A stretch of 64,000 nucleotides of DNA, taken from contig NZ_CP052859.1 of assembly GCF_012935695.1 (NCBI RefSeq), positions 6,179,001 to 6,243,000 of the forward strand, in the 5' to 3' direction. The notes beneath the pieces were generated by a model. That model saw nothing but the letters and a program-made list of their open reading frames with translations, did not search any database and had not been told where the DNA came from. Below are positions 23,801 to 31,990 of the stretch, one piece after another (position 1 is the first letter of the stretch; every line of letters starts with the position of its first letter). A program made the translations under genes and the position numbers. The stretch is from Pseudomonas sp. ADAK18 (GTDB taxonomy: Bacteria; Pseudomonadota; Gammaproteobacteria; Pseudomonadales; Pseudomonadaceae).

Positions 23801-24799
23801 CGGGTGTAGGGCCGAGAGCTTGATGGAAATGCCCGGGCCTTCATAAATCCCACGGCCGTGGGAGGCTTTGCCAATCGAGTGGATGGCTTGTTCGTACGAG
23901 GCCAGGTATTTCTGGGCATCGTGTTCGGTAAGGGCGGCTTCACCGAGCATGTCGTAGGAGTAGCGAAAGCCTTTGGCTTCGAACTTGCTGGCGTTGGCCA
24001 GGGCTTCGGCGATGGTTTCGCCGGTGACGAACTGCTCGCCCATCAGGCGCATGGCCATGTCGACGCCCTTGCGGATCATCGGCTCGCCGCTTTTGCCGAT
24101 GATGCGGCTCAGGGACGACGTCAGGCCGGCTTCGTTGTGGGTCGCGACCAGTTTGCCGGTCAGCAGCAAGCCCCACGTGGCGGCGTTGACGAACAGCGAC
24201 GGGCTGTTGCCCAGGTGTGGCTGCCAGTTGCCGGTGCTGATCTTGTCGCGGATCAGTGCATCACGGGTGCCTTTATCCGGGATACGCAGCAGCGCTTCGG
24301 CCAGGCACATCAGTGCCACGCCTTCCTGGGACGACAGGGAAAACTCTTGCAGCAGGCCCTGGACGATACCGGCACGGCCGCCGGCGCTCTTCTGGTTGCG
24401 CAGTTTTTCGGCAATCGAGGCGGCCAGCTTATTGGTGGCTTCGGCCATTTGTGCTGGCAGGCGAGCCTGCTCGATCAGCATCGGCACCACTTCCGGCTCA
24501 GGGCGACGGTAAGCGGCGGTGATCGAAGCGCGCAGGACCGATTGCGGGAGGATGCTCTCGGCGAACTCCAGGAAGCACTGATGGGCATGGTCGCTCTGAA
24601 CCTCGCCGGCATCCTCTGCGTCCTTGCTGCTCGAGCCGTTGAGCTCGTTCAGGGTTGCACCACCCTCGAGTTTCTCCAGGTAATTGAAAATTGCCTGCTT
24701 GATCAACCAGTGCGGCGTGCGATCAATGGAGGTCGCGGCCGCCTTGAGGCGTTCGCGGGTCGGGTCATCGAGTTTGACCCCAAGGGTGGTCGTAGCCAT
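20846..24799 (-). CDS. putA: Bifunctional proline dehydrogenase / P5C dehydrogenase and put repressor
   Basis: The 1317-residue trifunctional PutA has an N-terminal ribbon-helix-helix domain (ATTTLGVKLDDPTRERLKAA) for DNA binding. The FAD proline dehydrogenase barrel follows to about residue 560, and the NAD aldehyde dehydrogenase from about 640, with ETGGQNAMIVDSS and AFDSAGQRCSALRVL holding the catalytic cysteine. It oxidises proline to glutamate at the membrane and represses the put genes when proline is absent. I chose the ATG at 24799 because the ribbon-helix-helix domain begins there. It is divergent from putP across operator-like hexamers. Confidence 0.97.
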   Translation of the reverse strand: MATTTLGVKLDDPTRERLKAAATSIDRTPHWLIKQAIFNYLEKLEGGATLNELNGSSSKDAEDAGEVQSDHAHQCFLEFAESILPQSVLRASITAAYRRPEPEVVPMLIEQARLPAQMAEATNKLAASIAEKLRNQKSAGGRAGIVQGLLQEFSLSSQEGVALMCLAEALLRIPDKGTRDALIRDKISTGNWQPHLGNSPSLFVNAATWGLLLTGKLVATHNEAGLTSSLSRIIGKSGEPMIRKGVDMAMRLMGEQFVTGETIAEALANASKFEAKGFRYSYDMLGEAALTEHDAQKYLASYEQAIHSIGKASHGRGIYEGPGISIKLSALHPRYSRAQYERVMDELYPRLLSLTLLAKQYDIGLNIDAEEADRLELSLDLLERLCFEPQLTGWNGIGFVIQAYQKRCPYVIDYVIDLARRSRHRLMIRLVKGAYWDSEIKRAQVDGLEGYPVYTRKVYTDVSYIACARKLLAVPEVIYPQFATHNAHTLSAIYHIAGQNYYPGQYEFQCLHGMGEPLYEQVVGKVSEGKLNRPCRVYAPVGTHETLLAYLVRRLLENGANTSFVNQIADQSISIQALVADPVASIEQMATLEGGFGLPHPRIPLPRDLYGSERANSAGIDLANEHRLASLSCALLATAHNSWKAAPMLGCPSSNEAAAPVLNPSDNRDVVGHVQEATVEDVDNAIQCALKAAPIWQATPPAERAAILERAADLMEGEIQPLMGLLAREAGKTFANAIAEVREAVDFLRYYAVQARHDFTNDAHRPLGPVVCISPWNFPLAIFSGQVAAALAAGNPVLAKPAEQTPLVAAQAVRLLLEAGIPEGVLQLLPGQGETVGARLVGDDRVKGVMFTGSTEVARLLQRNVAGRLDAQGRPIPLIAETGGQNAMIVDSSALTEQVVIDVVSSAFDSAGQRCSALRVLCLQEDSADRVIEMLKGAMAECRLGNPERLSVDIGPVIDAEAKAGIEKHIQAMRDKGRNVYQVAIADSEEIKRGTFVMPTLIELESFDELQREIFGPVLHVVRYKRKEIDQLIGQINASGYGLTLGVHTRIDETIAKVIDNVHAGNVYVNRNIVGAVVGVQPFGGEGLSGTGPKAGGPLYLYRLLSTRPTDAIEQSFVRGDALTAPDVRLRDAMSKPLTALQAWADSSKLSDLSALCVQFAAQSQSGITRQLAGPTGERNSYAILPREHVLCLAEVEGDLLTQLAAVLAVGSSAVWPESELTKALFVRLPKDVQAKIKRVADWTKDEAIFDAVLHHGDSDQLRAVCQQVAQRGGAIVGVHGLSQGETGIALERLVIERALSVNTAAAGGNASLMTIG

Positions 24800-24870
24800 A
24801 TTTTTATCCTCATGGGTGCCACGACTGCGTGGCATCAGCTGGCGGCAAGATTAGCTTTGCGCTTGAAGAG

Positions 24871-25111
24871 GTGCAACCGGGTGCAACCCTTTTTTTGCCG
24901 GAAAAGAACGCAGCTCATCAGGAAAAAAATTCCCCTCGACCGATTCGGCTTCGTGTCGGTGCATTTGCTTCTGAGTTTTGCTGTTTTTGCTCCGAAAAGG
25001 AGCAAAAACAGGCTGTTTTCCGAAAAACACACCTAGGTGCAACTTAATCTCAAGAAACTGGTTGCACCTTATTTGCTTTGTTGAATAGCATTCGCGCACC
25101 AAGGTGCAACC
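24871..25111. promoter_or_regulatory. Cluster of PutA-type GTTGCA operators
   Basis: Five GTTGCA hexamers, four of them reading TGCAAC on this strand, lie in the divergent putA-putP gap: 24872-24877, 24882-24887, 25038-25043, 25061-25066 and 25105-25110. GTTGCA is the known core recognised by the PutA ribbon-helix-helix domain. All but one have the longer GGTTGCACC-like context. Confidence 0.65.
24983..25009. other. Palindrome in the putA-putP gap
   Basis: GTTTTTGCTCC and GGAGCAAAAAC form perfect 11-base arms around GAAAA. It could be a regulator site or a hairpin in one of the divergent leaders. The trailing base run is A-rich on both strands rather than a clean terminator tail. Confidence 0.5.
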
Positions 25112-25257
25112 ACCTCTACCGGTTCGGTTCATCGGCTGATGGCTTTCCTGGGGAAACGTCAGTCATAAATGCGCGGCATTCAGCTTCGTCTTCCCATTAG
25201 TGGGTGGCCGTCCTGACAGACCGCTGCTACATAAAAACAAAGCCAGGGCGTAACTCA

Positions 25258-26742
25258 ATGAGCGTAAGCAATCCCACCCTGATCACGTTTGTGATCTACA
25301 TCGCGGCAATGGTGCTGATCGGCTTCATGGCCTATCGCTCCACCAACAACCTTTCCGATTACATTCTTGGCGGTCGCAGCCTCGGCAGCGTGGTTACTGC
25401 GCTTTCGGCCGGCGCCTCTGACATGAGCGGCTGGTTGTTGATGGGCTTGCCGGGCGCGATCTACATGTCCGGCCTCTCGGAAAGCTGGATCGCCATCGGC
25501 CTGATCGTCGGTGCTTACCTCAACTGGCTGTTCGTGGCCGGTCGCCTGCGGGTGCAGACCGAGCACAACGGCGACGCCCTGACCCTGCCGGATTACTTCT
25601 CCAGCCGTTTTGAAGACAAAAGCGGCCTGCTGCGGATTATCTCTGCGGTGGTGATCCTGGTGTTCTTCACCATCTACTGCGCCTCCGGCATCGTGGCCGG
25701 TGCCCGTTTGTTTGAAAGCACTTTCGGCATGTCCTACGAGACCGCGCTGTGGGCCGGTGCTGCGGCGACCATTGCCTACACCTTCGTCGGTGGTTTCCTG
25801 GCGGTGAGCTGGACCGACACCGTGCAAGCCACGCTGATGATCTTCGCCCTGATCCTGACCCCAATCATCGTGTTGCTGGCCACCGGCGGCATCGACACGA
25901 CCTTCCTGGCGATCGAAGCGAAGAACCCCGACAACTTCAACATGCTGAAAAACACCAGCTTCATCGGCATCATCTCGCTGATGGGTTGGGGCTTGGGTTA
26001 CTTCGGCCAACCGCACATCCTCGCGCGTTTCATGGCGGCGGATTCGGTGAAGTCGATTGCCAAGGCACGTCGCATTTCCATGACCTGGATGATCCTGTGC
26101 CTGGGCGGCACCGTGGCAGTGGGCTTCTTCGGCATCGCCTACTTCTCGGCGCACCCGGAAGTCGCCGGTCCCGTGACTGAGAACCACGAGCGTGTGTTCA
26201 TCGAACTGGCCAAACTGCTGTTCAACCCATGGATTGCTGGTGTGTTGCTGTCGGCGATCCTGGCGGCAGTGATGAGTACCTTGAGCTGCCAGTTGCTGGT
26301 GTGCTCCAGCGCCCTGACCGAAGACTTCTACAAAACCTTCCTGCGCAAGAATGCCTCCCAGATTGAGCTGGTGTGGGTCGGTCGTGCCATGGTGCTGCTG
26401 GTTGCCTTGATCGCCATCGCCATGGCGGCTAACCCGGAAAACCGCGTACTGGGACTTGTGAGCTACGCCTGGGCCGGTTTCGGCGCCGCCTTTGGGCCTG
26501 TGGTACTGATCTCGGTCATGTGGAAAGGCATGACCCGCAACGGTGCACTCGCCGGCATCCTGGTGGGTGCAATCACCGTGATCGTTTGGAAGCACTTCAG
26601 CCTGCTGGGCCTGTACGAAATCATCCCGGGCTTTATCTTTGCCAGCCTGGCGATCTACTTCGTGAGCAAGTTTGGCGCACCGACTGCCGGCATGGTCGAG
26701 CGTTTTGATGCCGCTGAGGCAGACTACAATCTCAACAAATAA
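25258..26742 (+). CDS. putP: Sodium/proline symporter PutP
   Basis: The 494-residue SSS-family symporter has about thirteen membrane spans from residue 5 to 490. The family signatures DYILGGRSLGSVVTALSAGA and DMSGWLLMGLPGAIY are near the N-terminus, with GWGLGYFGQPHIL in the middle. It imports L-proline with sodium to supply PutA. I chose the ATG at 25258 because hydrophobic span 1 follows at once; the longer reading adds 18 residues that lack the family pattern. A strong terminator follows the stop. Confidence 0.96.
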   Translation: MSVSNPTLITFVIYIAAMVLIGFMAYRSTNNLSDYILGGRSLGSVVTALSAGASDMSGWLLMGLPGAIYMSGLSESWIAIGLIVGAYLNWLFVAGRLRVQTEHNGDALTLPDYFSSRFEDKSGLLRIISAVVILVFFTIYCASGIVAGARLFESTFGMSYETALWAGAAATIAYTFVGGFLAVSWTDTVQATLMIFALILTPIIVLLATGGIDTTFLAIEAKNPDNFNMLKNTSFIGIISLMGWGLGYFGQPHILARFMAADSVKSIAKARRISMTWMILCLGGTVAVGFFGIAYFSAHPEVAGPVTENHERVFIELAKLLFNPWIAGVLLSAILAAVMSTLSCQLLVCSSALTEDFYKTFLRKNASQIELVWVGRAMVLLVALIAIAMAANPENRVLGLVSYAWAGFGAAFGPVVLISVMWKGMTRNGALAGILVGAITVIVWKHFSLLGLYEIIPGFIFASLAIYFVSKFGAPTAGMVERFDAAEADYNLNK

Positions 26743-26772
26743 TCAGCGGGGCCCTGATGGCCTGCTGAACTG

Positions 26773-26812
26773 AAAACGGCCCGCATCCTTTGGATGACGG
26801 GCCGTTTTTTTT
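26773..26812 (+). terminator. Rho-independent terminator after putP
   Basis: AAAACGGCCCGCATCC-TTT-GGATGACGGGCCG is followed by eight T residues. The stem is strong with one mismatch region. It ends the putP transcript just before the convergent DUF2165 gene, and the A run on the other flank would let it work in both directions. Confidence 0.9.
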
Positions 26813-26822
26813 GCGCGGCGAT

Positions 26823-27317
26823 TCAGTCGCGATCAACGTCCGGTTGATTGAGAAAAATCAGCACTCCCAAAATGGCCATATAAAACTTGAAGGCCGCCTC
26901 TTGGCCATTCCACTGATGGGATTGCCACATCAGAAACCACTCGCCGCCAATCACCATGAAGCCGAAGAACCACACCACGAAACCGAGGGTGAGGCCGACG
27001 GTGGCGTATTTTTTAGCCTGGTTGAACTCACCGGCAGTGGCATGCCGGGCTCGCCACAAGGCCAGCGCGCCACGGGCCAGGAGCACGGCGGTCAGGGTTT
27101 CGCCGGCGATAATCAGCCAATACGCGGCGTGCCACAGCCACGGCGTGGTGATCGACCGGTACAAGGCGGCGTTGTCGGGAAAGAGGGTGTCCATGCTTAA
27201 CACGTGTTTGACGAAGGCGAAGTTGGAGCCGTAGTCAGTCATGTTGTTGAAGGCGACTAGCGCGGCGAACGCCGCCAGCGCAAGGGTCAGGGTGATTTTT
27301 GCGTAGCGGTTGGCCAT
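26823..27317 (-). CDS. DUF2165 family small membrane protein
   Basis: The 164-residue protein has four hydrophobic spans (residues ~8-26, 58-82, 105-127, 142-157) and the DUF2165 features FNNMTDYGSNFAFVKHVLSMD and GGEWFLMWQS. Function is unknown; it is an inner-membrane protein. I preferred the ATG at 27317 because GGAAA stands just before it. An ATG four codons earlier (27329) is possible. A much longer upstream reading on this strand is only the shadow of vgrG. Confidence 0.85.
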   Translation of the reverse strand: MANRYAKITLTLALAAFAALVAFNNMTDYGSNFAFVKHVLSMDTLFPDNAALYRSITTPWLWHAAYWLIIAGETLTAVLLARGALALWRARHATAGEFNQAKKYATVGLTLGFVVWFFGFMVIGGEWFLMWQSHQWNGQEAAFKFYMAILGVLIFLNQPDVDRD

Positions 27318-27506
27318 ATTGTTTTCCATTGTTGTGGCGAGATTGATGACGATTACGCTAACACGACGCTGACGTAGGTTCGACGCTGGGTATTTGAAGA
27401 TAAACGACCCGTTCGCGTAGGGATTTACTGATTTGCCTGCGGCGCGTTCAGCTCGATAAAACGCTGGTGCAGAATCGATCGCCCACCACTTGCAGAGAAA
27501 CACCGG

Positions 27507-29453
27507 ATGTTCGCTCCTGCCAATCAAAGTGCTTTCACCCTGAGCCTCGAGGGTGTGCCCAGTGAACTCAAGGTCCTTGAGTTCTGCGGCAACGAGGCCA
27601 TCAGCCAGCCTTACCGTTTTGACCTGGAACTGGTCAGCGAGCAACCTGACCTGGACCTGGAAAGCTTGCTTCACCGCCAGGCATTCCTTGGGTTTGATGC
27701 TCGAGGCCGTGGGATTCACGGCCAGGTTTATCGGGTGGCCCAAGGCGACTCTGGAGGGCGCTTGACCCGATATCAGATCAGCCTGGTGCCGCAATTGGCG
27801 TATCTGCAACACAGTAGCCATCAGCGTATTTTCCAGCACAAGAGCGTCCCGCAGATCATCGCCCAGGTGCTGGAGGCGCAGGGGATCCAGGGGGATGCCT
27901 TCGAGTTCCGACTGGGCAGCGAATACCCCAAGCGTGAGTACTGCGTACAGTTCGATGAGACGGACCTGGCGTTTATCCAGCGGCTGAGTGCCGAGCTGGG
28001 TATTCACTATCACTTCCAGCACAGCGCTGACGGCCATCGACTGGTGTTTGGCGATGACCAGACGGGTTTCGTCCGGGTTGATCAACCCACCGATTATGCG
28101 CCCGGTTCCGGGATGGTCCCTGAGACGCCGGTGATCAAGCGTTTTACGGTGCGCCTGGAGACTCGCACTACCGGGGTGAACCTGCGGGATTACGATTTCC
28201 GCAAACCAGGCCTGCAACTGGAAAGTGCGGTCCACGGTGAGCAGTTGCCATCCCTGGAAGGGCATGACTACCCCGGTCACTTCACGGACCGCCCTCATGG
28301 CAAACACTTGGCACAGCGCGCCTTGGAGCGTCATCGAAGCGACTACCGGCAGGCCCACGGCAGCAGTGATCAGCCGGCGCTGGTGAGCGGGCAATTCCTC
28401 ACGCTGGCAGGGCATCCAAGAGAGGAGTGGAATGACTTGTGGCTGGTGACCCAGGTGATCCACGAAGGCAAGCAACCGCAGGTGCTGGAGGAGGCTGTTA
28501 CCGAAGCGAGCGATGAGGGTTTTCGCCAGGGTTATCGCAACCATTTCGTTGCGACACCCTGGGACGTAGTGTTTCGAGCGCCTTTGCCAGCACCCCGCCC
28601 ACTGATGGGTGGGTATCAGAACGCAGTGGTTACCGGGCCCGTGGACAGTGAAATTCATTGCGACGAGTTCGGGCGGGTCAAGGTGCAGTTGGCCTGGGAT
28701 CGCCTTGGGGAATACAACGATCATTCCAGTTGCTGGCTGCGTGTTACCAGTGGCTGGGCCCACGAACACTACGGCGCGGCCATGATCCCGCGTGTCGGCA
28801 TGGAGGTGTTGGTTGGTTTCGTCAACGGCGATGCCGACCTTCCGGTGGTGGTCGGCTGCCTGGCCAATGCGGCGACGCCGCTGCCCCTTGACCTGCCAGC
28901 AGACAAAACCCGCAGCATCTTGCGCAGCCAGAGCAGTCCCGGCGGTGGCGGCTACAACGAACTGCGCATCGAGGACCGCAAGGATGCCGAGGAAATCTAC
29001 CTGCGCGCCCAGCGCGACTGGACCCAACATGTGCTGCACGATCAGCGCCTGCAAGTGGGCAACCTGCGCCGGGTAGAAGTGGGCGGCGAGGAGCAACACA
29101 TCATCCATGGCAACCACTCTTTGCAAGCGGGCCAGCAGGTCAGCTTCAGCGCCGGGCAGCAGGTTGTCGTGGAGGCCGGCGCCAGTGTGACCCTGCAGGC
29201 GGGTGGGCAATGGATCAACATTTCTGGCGCCGGGATTTTTTGCAGCACGCCTATTCAGATTGGCGGTGCGCCCAAGACGGTGTCGACTTCATCGCTTGCG
29301 GGGCCGCAAACGCGGCTGGTGCCGTTGAGCGTGGCGCAAATTTTCAGCCTCAAGCGCAGCGCGCCCTTCTGTGAAGAATGCGAGCGTTGCAAGGAGGGCG
29401 TGTGCAACAACTTGCAGCACAGTGGGCCGTTGTTGGCCGGAGGTTCACGATGA
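27507..29453 (+). CDS. vgrG: Type VI secretion spike protein VgrG
   Basis: The 648-residue VgrG forms the trimeric tip of a type VI secretion tube. The gp27-like head spans about residues 1-370 and includes DETDLAFIQRLSAELGIHYHF. The gp5-like OB fold and beta-helix run from about 380 to 590, with DEFGRVKVQLAWDR and WAHEHYGAAMIPRVGMEVLV. The last ~50 residues carry CEECERCKEGVC, four closely spaced cysteines that could bind metal or an adaptor. No effector domain is fused. It overlaps the DUF4123 adaptor gene by four bases, and no other T6SS gene is nearby. Confidence 0.95.
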   Translation: MFAPANQSAFTLSLEGVPSELKVLEFCGNEAISQPYRFDLELVSEQPDLDLESLLHRQAFLGFDARGRGIHGQVYRVAQGDSGGRLTRYQISLVPQLAYLQHSSHQRIFQHKSVPQIIAQVLEAQGIQGDAFEFRLGSEYPKREYCVQFDETDLAFIQRLSAELGIHYHFQHSADGHRLVFGDDQTGFVRVDQPTDYAPGSGMVPETPVIKRFTVRLETRTTGVNLRDYDFRKPGLQLESAVHGEQLPSLEGHDYPGHFTDRPHGKHLAQRALERHRSDYRQAHGSSDQPALVSGQFLTLAGHPREEWNDLWLVTQVIHEGKQPQVLEEAVTEASDEGFRQGYRNHFVATPWDVVFRAPLPAPRPLMGGYQNAVVTGPVDSEIHCDEFGRVKVQLAWDRLGEYNDHSSCWLRVTSGWAHEHYGAAMIPRVGMEVLVGFVNGDADLPVVVGCLANAATPLPLDLPADKTRSILRSQSSPGGGGYNELRIEDRKDAEEIYLRAQRDWTQHVLHDQRLQVGNLRRVEVGGEEQHIIHGNHSLQAGQQVSFSAGQQVVVEAGASVTLQAGGQWINISGAGIFCSTPIQIGGAPKTVSTSSLAGPQTRLVPLSVAQIFSLKRSAPFCEECERCKEGVCNNLQHSGPLLAGGSR

Positions 29454-30199
29454 CTTGCCTGCATGAGTGGCTTGAACGCGAACCCTTGCGGCTCGATGAG
29501 CAGTTGTTTGCAGTAGTGGGCAGCACCAGTGATTGCGAAGCTTTGGCGGCCTGGCGCCAGACCGGTGGAGGATCACCCAGCCCCATCTGGGCCGGCAGCG
29601 AGTACGCGGGCTGGCAAGAGGTGATGCCTTATGTCGCCGTAGTGGCTGTCGATAGCGCTTTTCTCGACTGGGTGGCTGAATGTGAGGGCGATGACTGGGG
29701 ATGGCTGGCCGTCTCGACCTGTCCTTTGCAAACAGTTATCGAGCATTTACGCGGCCTGACCAAGGTTCTTCTGCCCGAGGGGCAAGCGGTGTTTTTCCGT
29801 TTCTGGGACGGGGCCTATCTGCTGCCAGTCCTGCAGGCGCTCGGGCCTCAGGCGGGGGAAGTGATCCCCGTGTTTCGGCGCTACTGGATCAATGGTCAGC
29901 CTCATGAGGTGGCGGGAGCCGTGGTCGGGGTCGCGCGCAACAGCCCATGGTGGAAGGTGCCTGAGCCGGTTCTCAAGCGCCTGGAGGAGCAGTCGACGGT
30001 CACGCTTGTCGACAACCTGCTGCAATGGCTGGAGGAGCAACGGTCGGATCTGCACAGCGCCTTTGCACTCACGACTTTGAGGCACAAGGTCGCCTACTTC
30101 GTGCGCGGGCCAAATGAAGGCCATCAGGCGCTGGCGGCCTACCTGACCTCAGAGCTGGGCAAGCCTTCTGACCACGGCCCTGCACCTTTGCCTGTGTAA
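29450..30199 (+). CDS. DUF4123 domain T6SS effector adaptor (Tap/TEC type)
   Basis: The 249-residue protein is a DUF4123 chaperone, the class that loads a specific effector onto its VgrG. The pattern FAVVGSTSDCEAL, the WLAVSTCPLQTVIEHLR region and FFRFWDGAYLLPVLQAL fit the family. The ATG at 29450 sits in an ATGA overlap with vgrG and has GGAGG upstream. In such loci the effector gene normally follows directly. Here the next gene is the housekeeping rlmJ, so the cognate effector is missing or lies elsewhere. Confidence 0.88.
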   Translation: MTCLHEWLEREPLRLDEQLFAVVGSTSDCEALAAWRQTGGGSPSPIWAGSEYAGWQEVMPYVAVVAVDSAFLDWVAECEGDDWGWLAVSTCPLQTVIEHLRGLTKVLLPEGQAVFFRFWDGAYLLPVLQALGPQAGEVIPVFRRYWINGQPHEVAGAVVGVARNSPWWKVPEPVLKRLEEQSTVTLVDNLLQWLEEQRSDLHSAFALTTLRHKVAYFVRGPNEGHQALAAYLTSELGKPSDHGPAPLPV

Positions 30200-30232
30200 A
30201 AGGTAAACTTCGCCTCCTGCGCAGGAGCAATC

Positions 30233-31069
30233 ATGAATTATCGTCACGCCTTTCACGCCGGCAACCACGCCGATGTCTTCAAACACCTGACCTTGACCCG
30301 CCTCATCGCCTTGATGTCGCGTAAGGAGCAGCCGTTTGCCTATCTCGACACTCACGCCGGGATTGGTCTGTATGACCTCCAGGGTGACCAGGCCAACCGC
30401 ACCGGTGAATACCTGGAAGGCATCGCCCGGCTGTGGGGGCAAACCGACCTGCCGCCGCTGACGGCTGATTATATGCGCGTACTGCACGAGATGAACCCGG
30501 ATGGCCAATTGCGCTACTACCCCGGCTCGCCTGAGTGGGCACGACGCCTGACCCGTCCCCAGGACCGTGTGTTGCTGAACGAGAAACACCCGGAAGACGG
30601 CGTGCTGCTCAAGGACAACATGAAGGGCGACCGTCGGGTAAAAGTGCATCTGGGCGAGGGTTGGCACGTGCCACGGGCCTTGCTGCCGGTGCCGGAAAAG
30701 CGGGCGCTGATGTTGATCGATCCGCCGTTCGAAAAACTCGACGAGATGCAGCGCTGCGCCGCGTCGCTCAAGGAAGCTGTCAGCCGCATGCGCCAGACGG
30801 TGGCCGCTATCTGGTACCCGGTCAAGGACCAGCGCATGTTGCGCCGCTTCTACCAGGACTTGGCCGGCACTGGTGCGCCGAAGTTGTTGCGGGTGGAATT
30901 GCTGGTGCATCCGTTGGATACGCCCAACAGCCTGAATGGCTCGGGCCTGGCGATTGCCAATCCGCCGTGGGGGCTTGAGGAAGAATTGCGTGAACTGCTG
31001 CCGTGGCTGTCCAAGCAGCTTGGCCAGACCCAGGGCGGGTGGCAGATGGATTGGTTGATCGCTGAATAA
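30233..31069 (+). CDS. rlmJ: 23S rRNA (adenine2030-N6)-methyltransferase RlmJ
   Basis: The 278-residue SAM-dependent methyltransferase has the conserved N-terminus MNYRHAFHAGNHADVFKH, the SAM-binding DTHAGIG and the catalytic DPPFE motif near residue 163. It methylates A2030 of 23S rRNA. Its ribosome-binding site AGGAG lies inside the small palindrome CTCCTGCGCAGGAG (30214-30227), which could partly hide it. It is 33 bases after the DUF4123 gene, but that proximity is probably accidental. Confidence 0.95.
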   Translation: MNYRHAFHAGNHADVFKHLTLTRLIALMSRKEQPFAYLDTHAGIGLYDLQGDQANRTGEYLEGIARLWGQTDLPPLTADYMRVLHEMNPDGQLRYYPGSPEWARRLTRPQDRVLLNEKHPEDGVLLKDNMKGDRRVKVHLGEGWHVPRALLPVPEKRALMLIDPPFEKLDEMQRCAASLKEAVSRMRQTVAAIWYPVKDQRMLRRFYQDLAGTGAPKLLRVELLVHPLDTPNSLNGSGLAIANPPWGLEEELRELLPWLSKQLGQTQGGWQMDWLIAE

Positions 31070-31098
31070 TCAGGTCTCAAGATAAGCGCAGAACCCCT

Positions 31099-31256
31099 GT
31101 GGGAGCGGGCTTGCTCGCGAAAGCGGTGGGTCAGTCGATTTATTCGGTGGCTGACACTACGCATTCGCGAGCAAGCCCGCTCCCACACAAGCCCGCTCCC
31201 ACATTTGATCGGGGTCTCATGTGGGAGCCGGCGGTGCGACGATTCGACTTGCCAGC
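31099..31256. repeat. REPIN plus additional REP fragments
   Basis: A REPIN spans 31099-31188 with matching TGTGGGAGCGGGCTTGCTCG arms. A truncated second copy of the right arm (CAAGCCCGCTCCCACA, 31188-31203) and an insert-bearing variant arm (31220-31256) follow. Together they fill the 200-base convergent gap between rlmJ and msrA. Confidence 0.8.
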
Positions 31257-31269
31257 GATGCGTTTGGCG

Positions 31270-31917
31270 TCAGATCGGGCAGGTCACGCCTGTCCCGCCA
31301 ATCCCGCAATACCCCTGCGGATTCTTCGCCAGGTATTGCTGGTGATACGCCTCGGCGAAGTAAACCGTCGGGGCCTCTTCGATTTCCGTGGTGATGCTGC
31401 CCAGGCCGGCCTTGGTCAGTTCTTCCTGATAGGCCTGTGCACTGGCTTGCGCCGCGGCCAACTGCTCTGGCGTGGTGGCATAGATCACTGAGCGATACTG
31501 GCTGCCAATGTCATTGCCCTGGCGCATGCCCTGGGTTGGGTTGTGCAGTTCCCAGAACATTTTCAGCAGGTCTTCGTACTTGATCTTGGCTTGGTCGTAG
31601 ACAACCAGCACCACTTCGCCGTGGCCGGTCAGGCCCGAGCAGACTTCTTCATAGGTCGGGTTCGGCGTGAAGCCACCGGCATAACCGACCACCGTGCTGA
31701 CGACGCCATCGCGCTGCCAGAATTTGCGCTCCGCGCCCCAGAAACAACCCAGGCCAAAGATCGCGAACCCTACGTCGTCGAGGAAAGGGCCCAGCAGCGG
31801 GTTGCCATTGACGAAGTGTGTCTGCGGCAAGTTCATCGGAGTTTCACGGCCAGGCAAAGCTTGTTCTGCAGTAGGAAGCACGTTTTTGTTCACCAGAATT
31901 TCCGAGCGCAAGACCAT
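31270..31917 (-). CDS. msrA: Peptide methionine sulfoxide reductase MsrA
   Basis: The 215-residue enzyme reduces methionine-S-sulfoxide in proteins. The catalytic cysteine is Cys58 in [13 protein letters not shown], and recycling cysteines lie at 203 and 213 near the C-terminus ([15 protein letters not shown]). Length and N-terminal extension match the pseudomonad and enterobacterial MsrA class without a fused MsrB. It lies 73 bases downstream of dipA on the same strand, the same order as in P. aeruginosa. Confidence 0.96.
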   Translation of the reverse strand: MVLRSEILVNKNVLPTAEQALPGRETPMNLPQTHFVNGNPLLGPFLDDVGFAIFGLGCFWGAERKFWQRDGVVSTVVGYAGGFTPNPTYEEVCSGLTGHGEVVLVVYDQAKIKYEDLLKMFWELHNPTQGMRQGNDIGSQYRSVIYATTPEQLAAAQASAQAYQEELTKAGLGSITTEIEEAPTVYFAEAYHQQYLAKNPQGYCGIGGTGVTCPI

Positions 31918-31990
31918 GATCAGTCCTCTCAGTCAGATTAGTTATCGGTAAGAATTCAGACAGCCAGTGTGCCCGAGTGTTACAGCGATG

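Noticed and set aside
27318-29210. Long minus-strand extension of the DUF2165 frame across vgrG
   Set aside because: Only the last 164 residues match a protein family; the rest is the reverse complement of vgrG.
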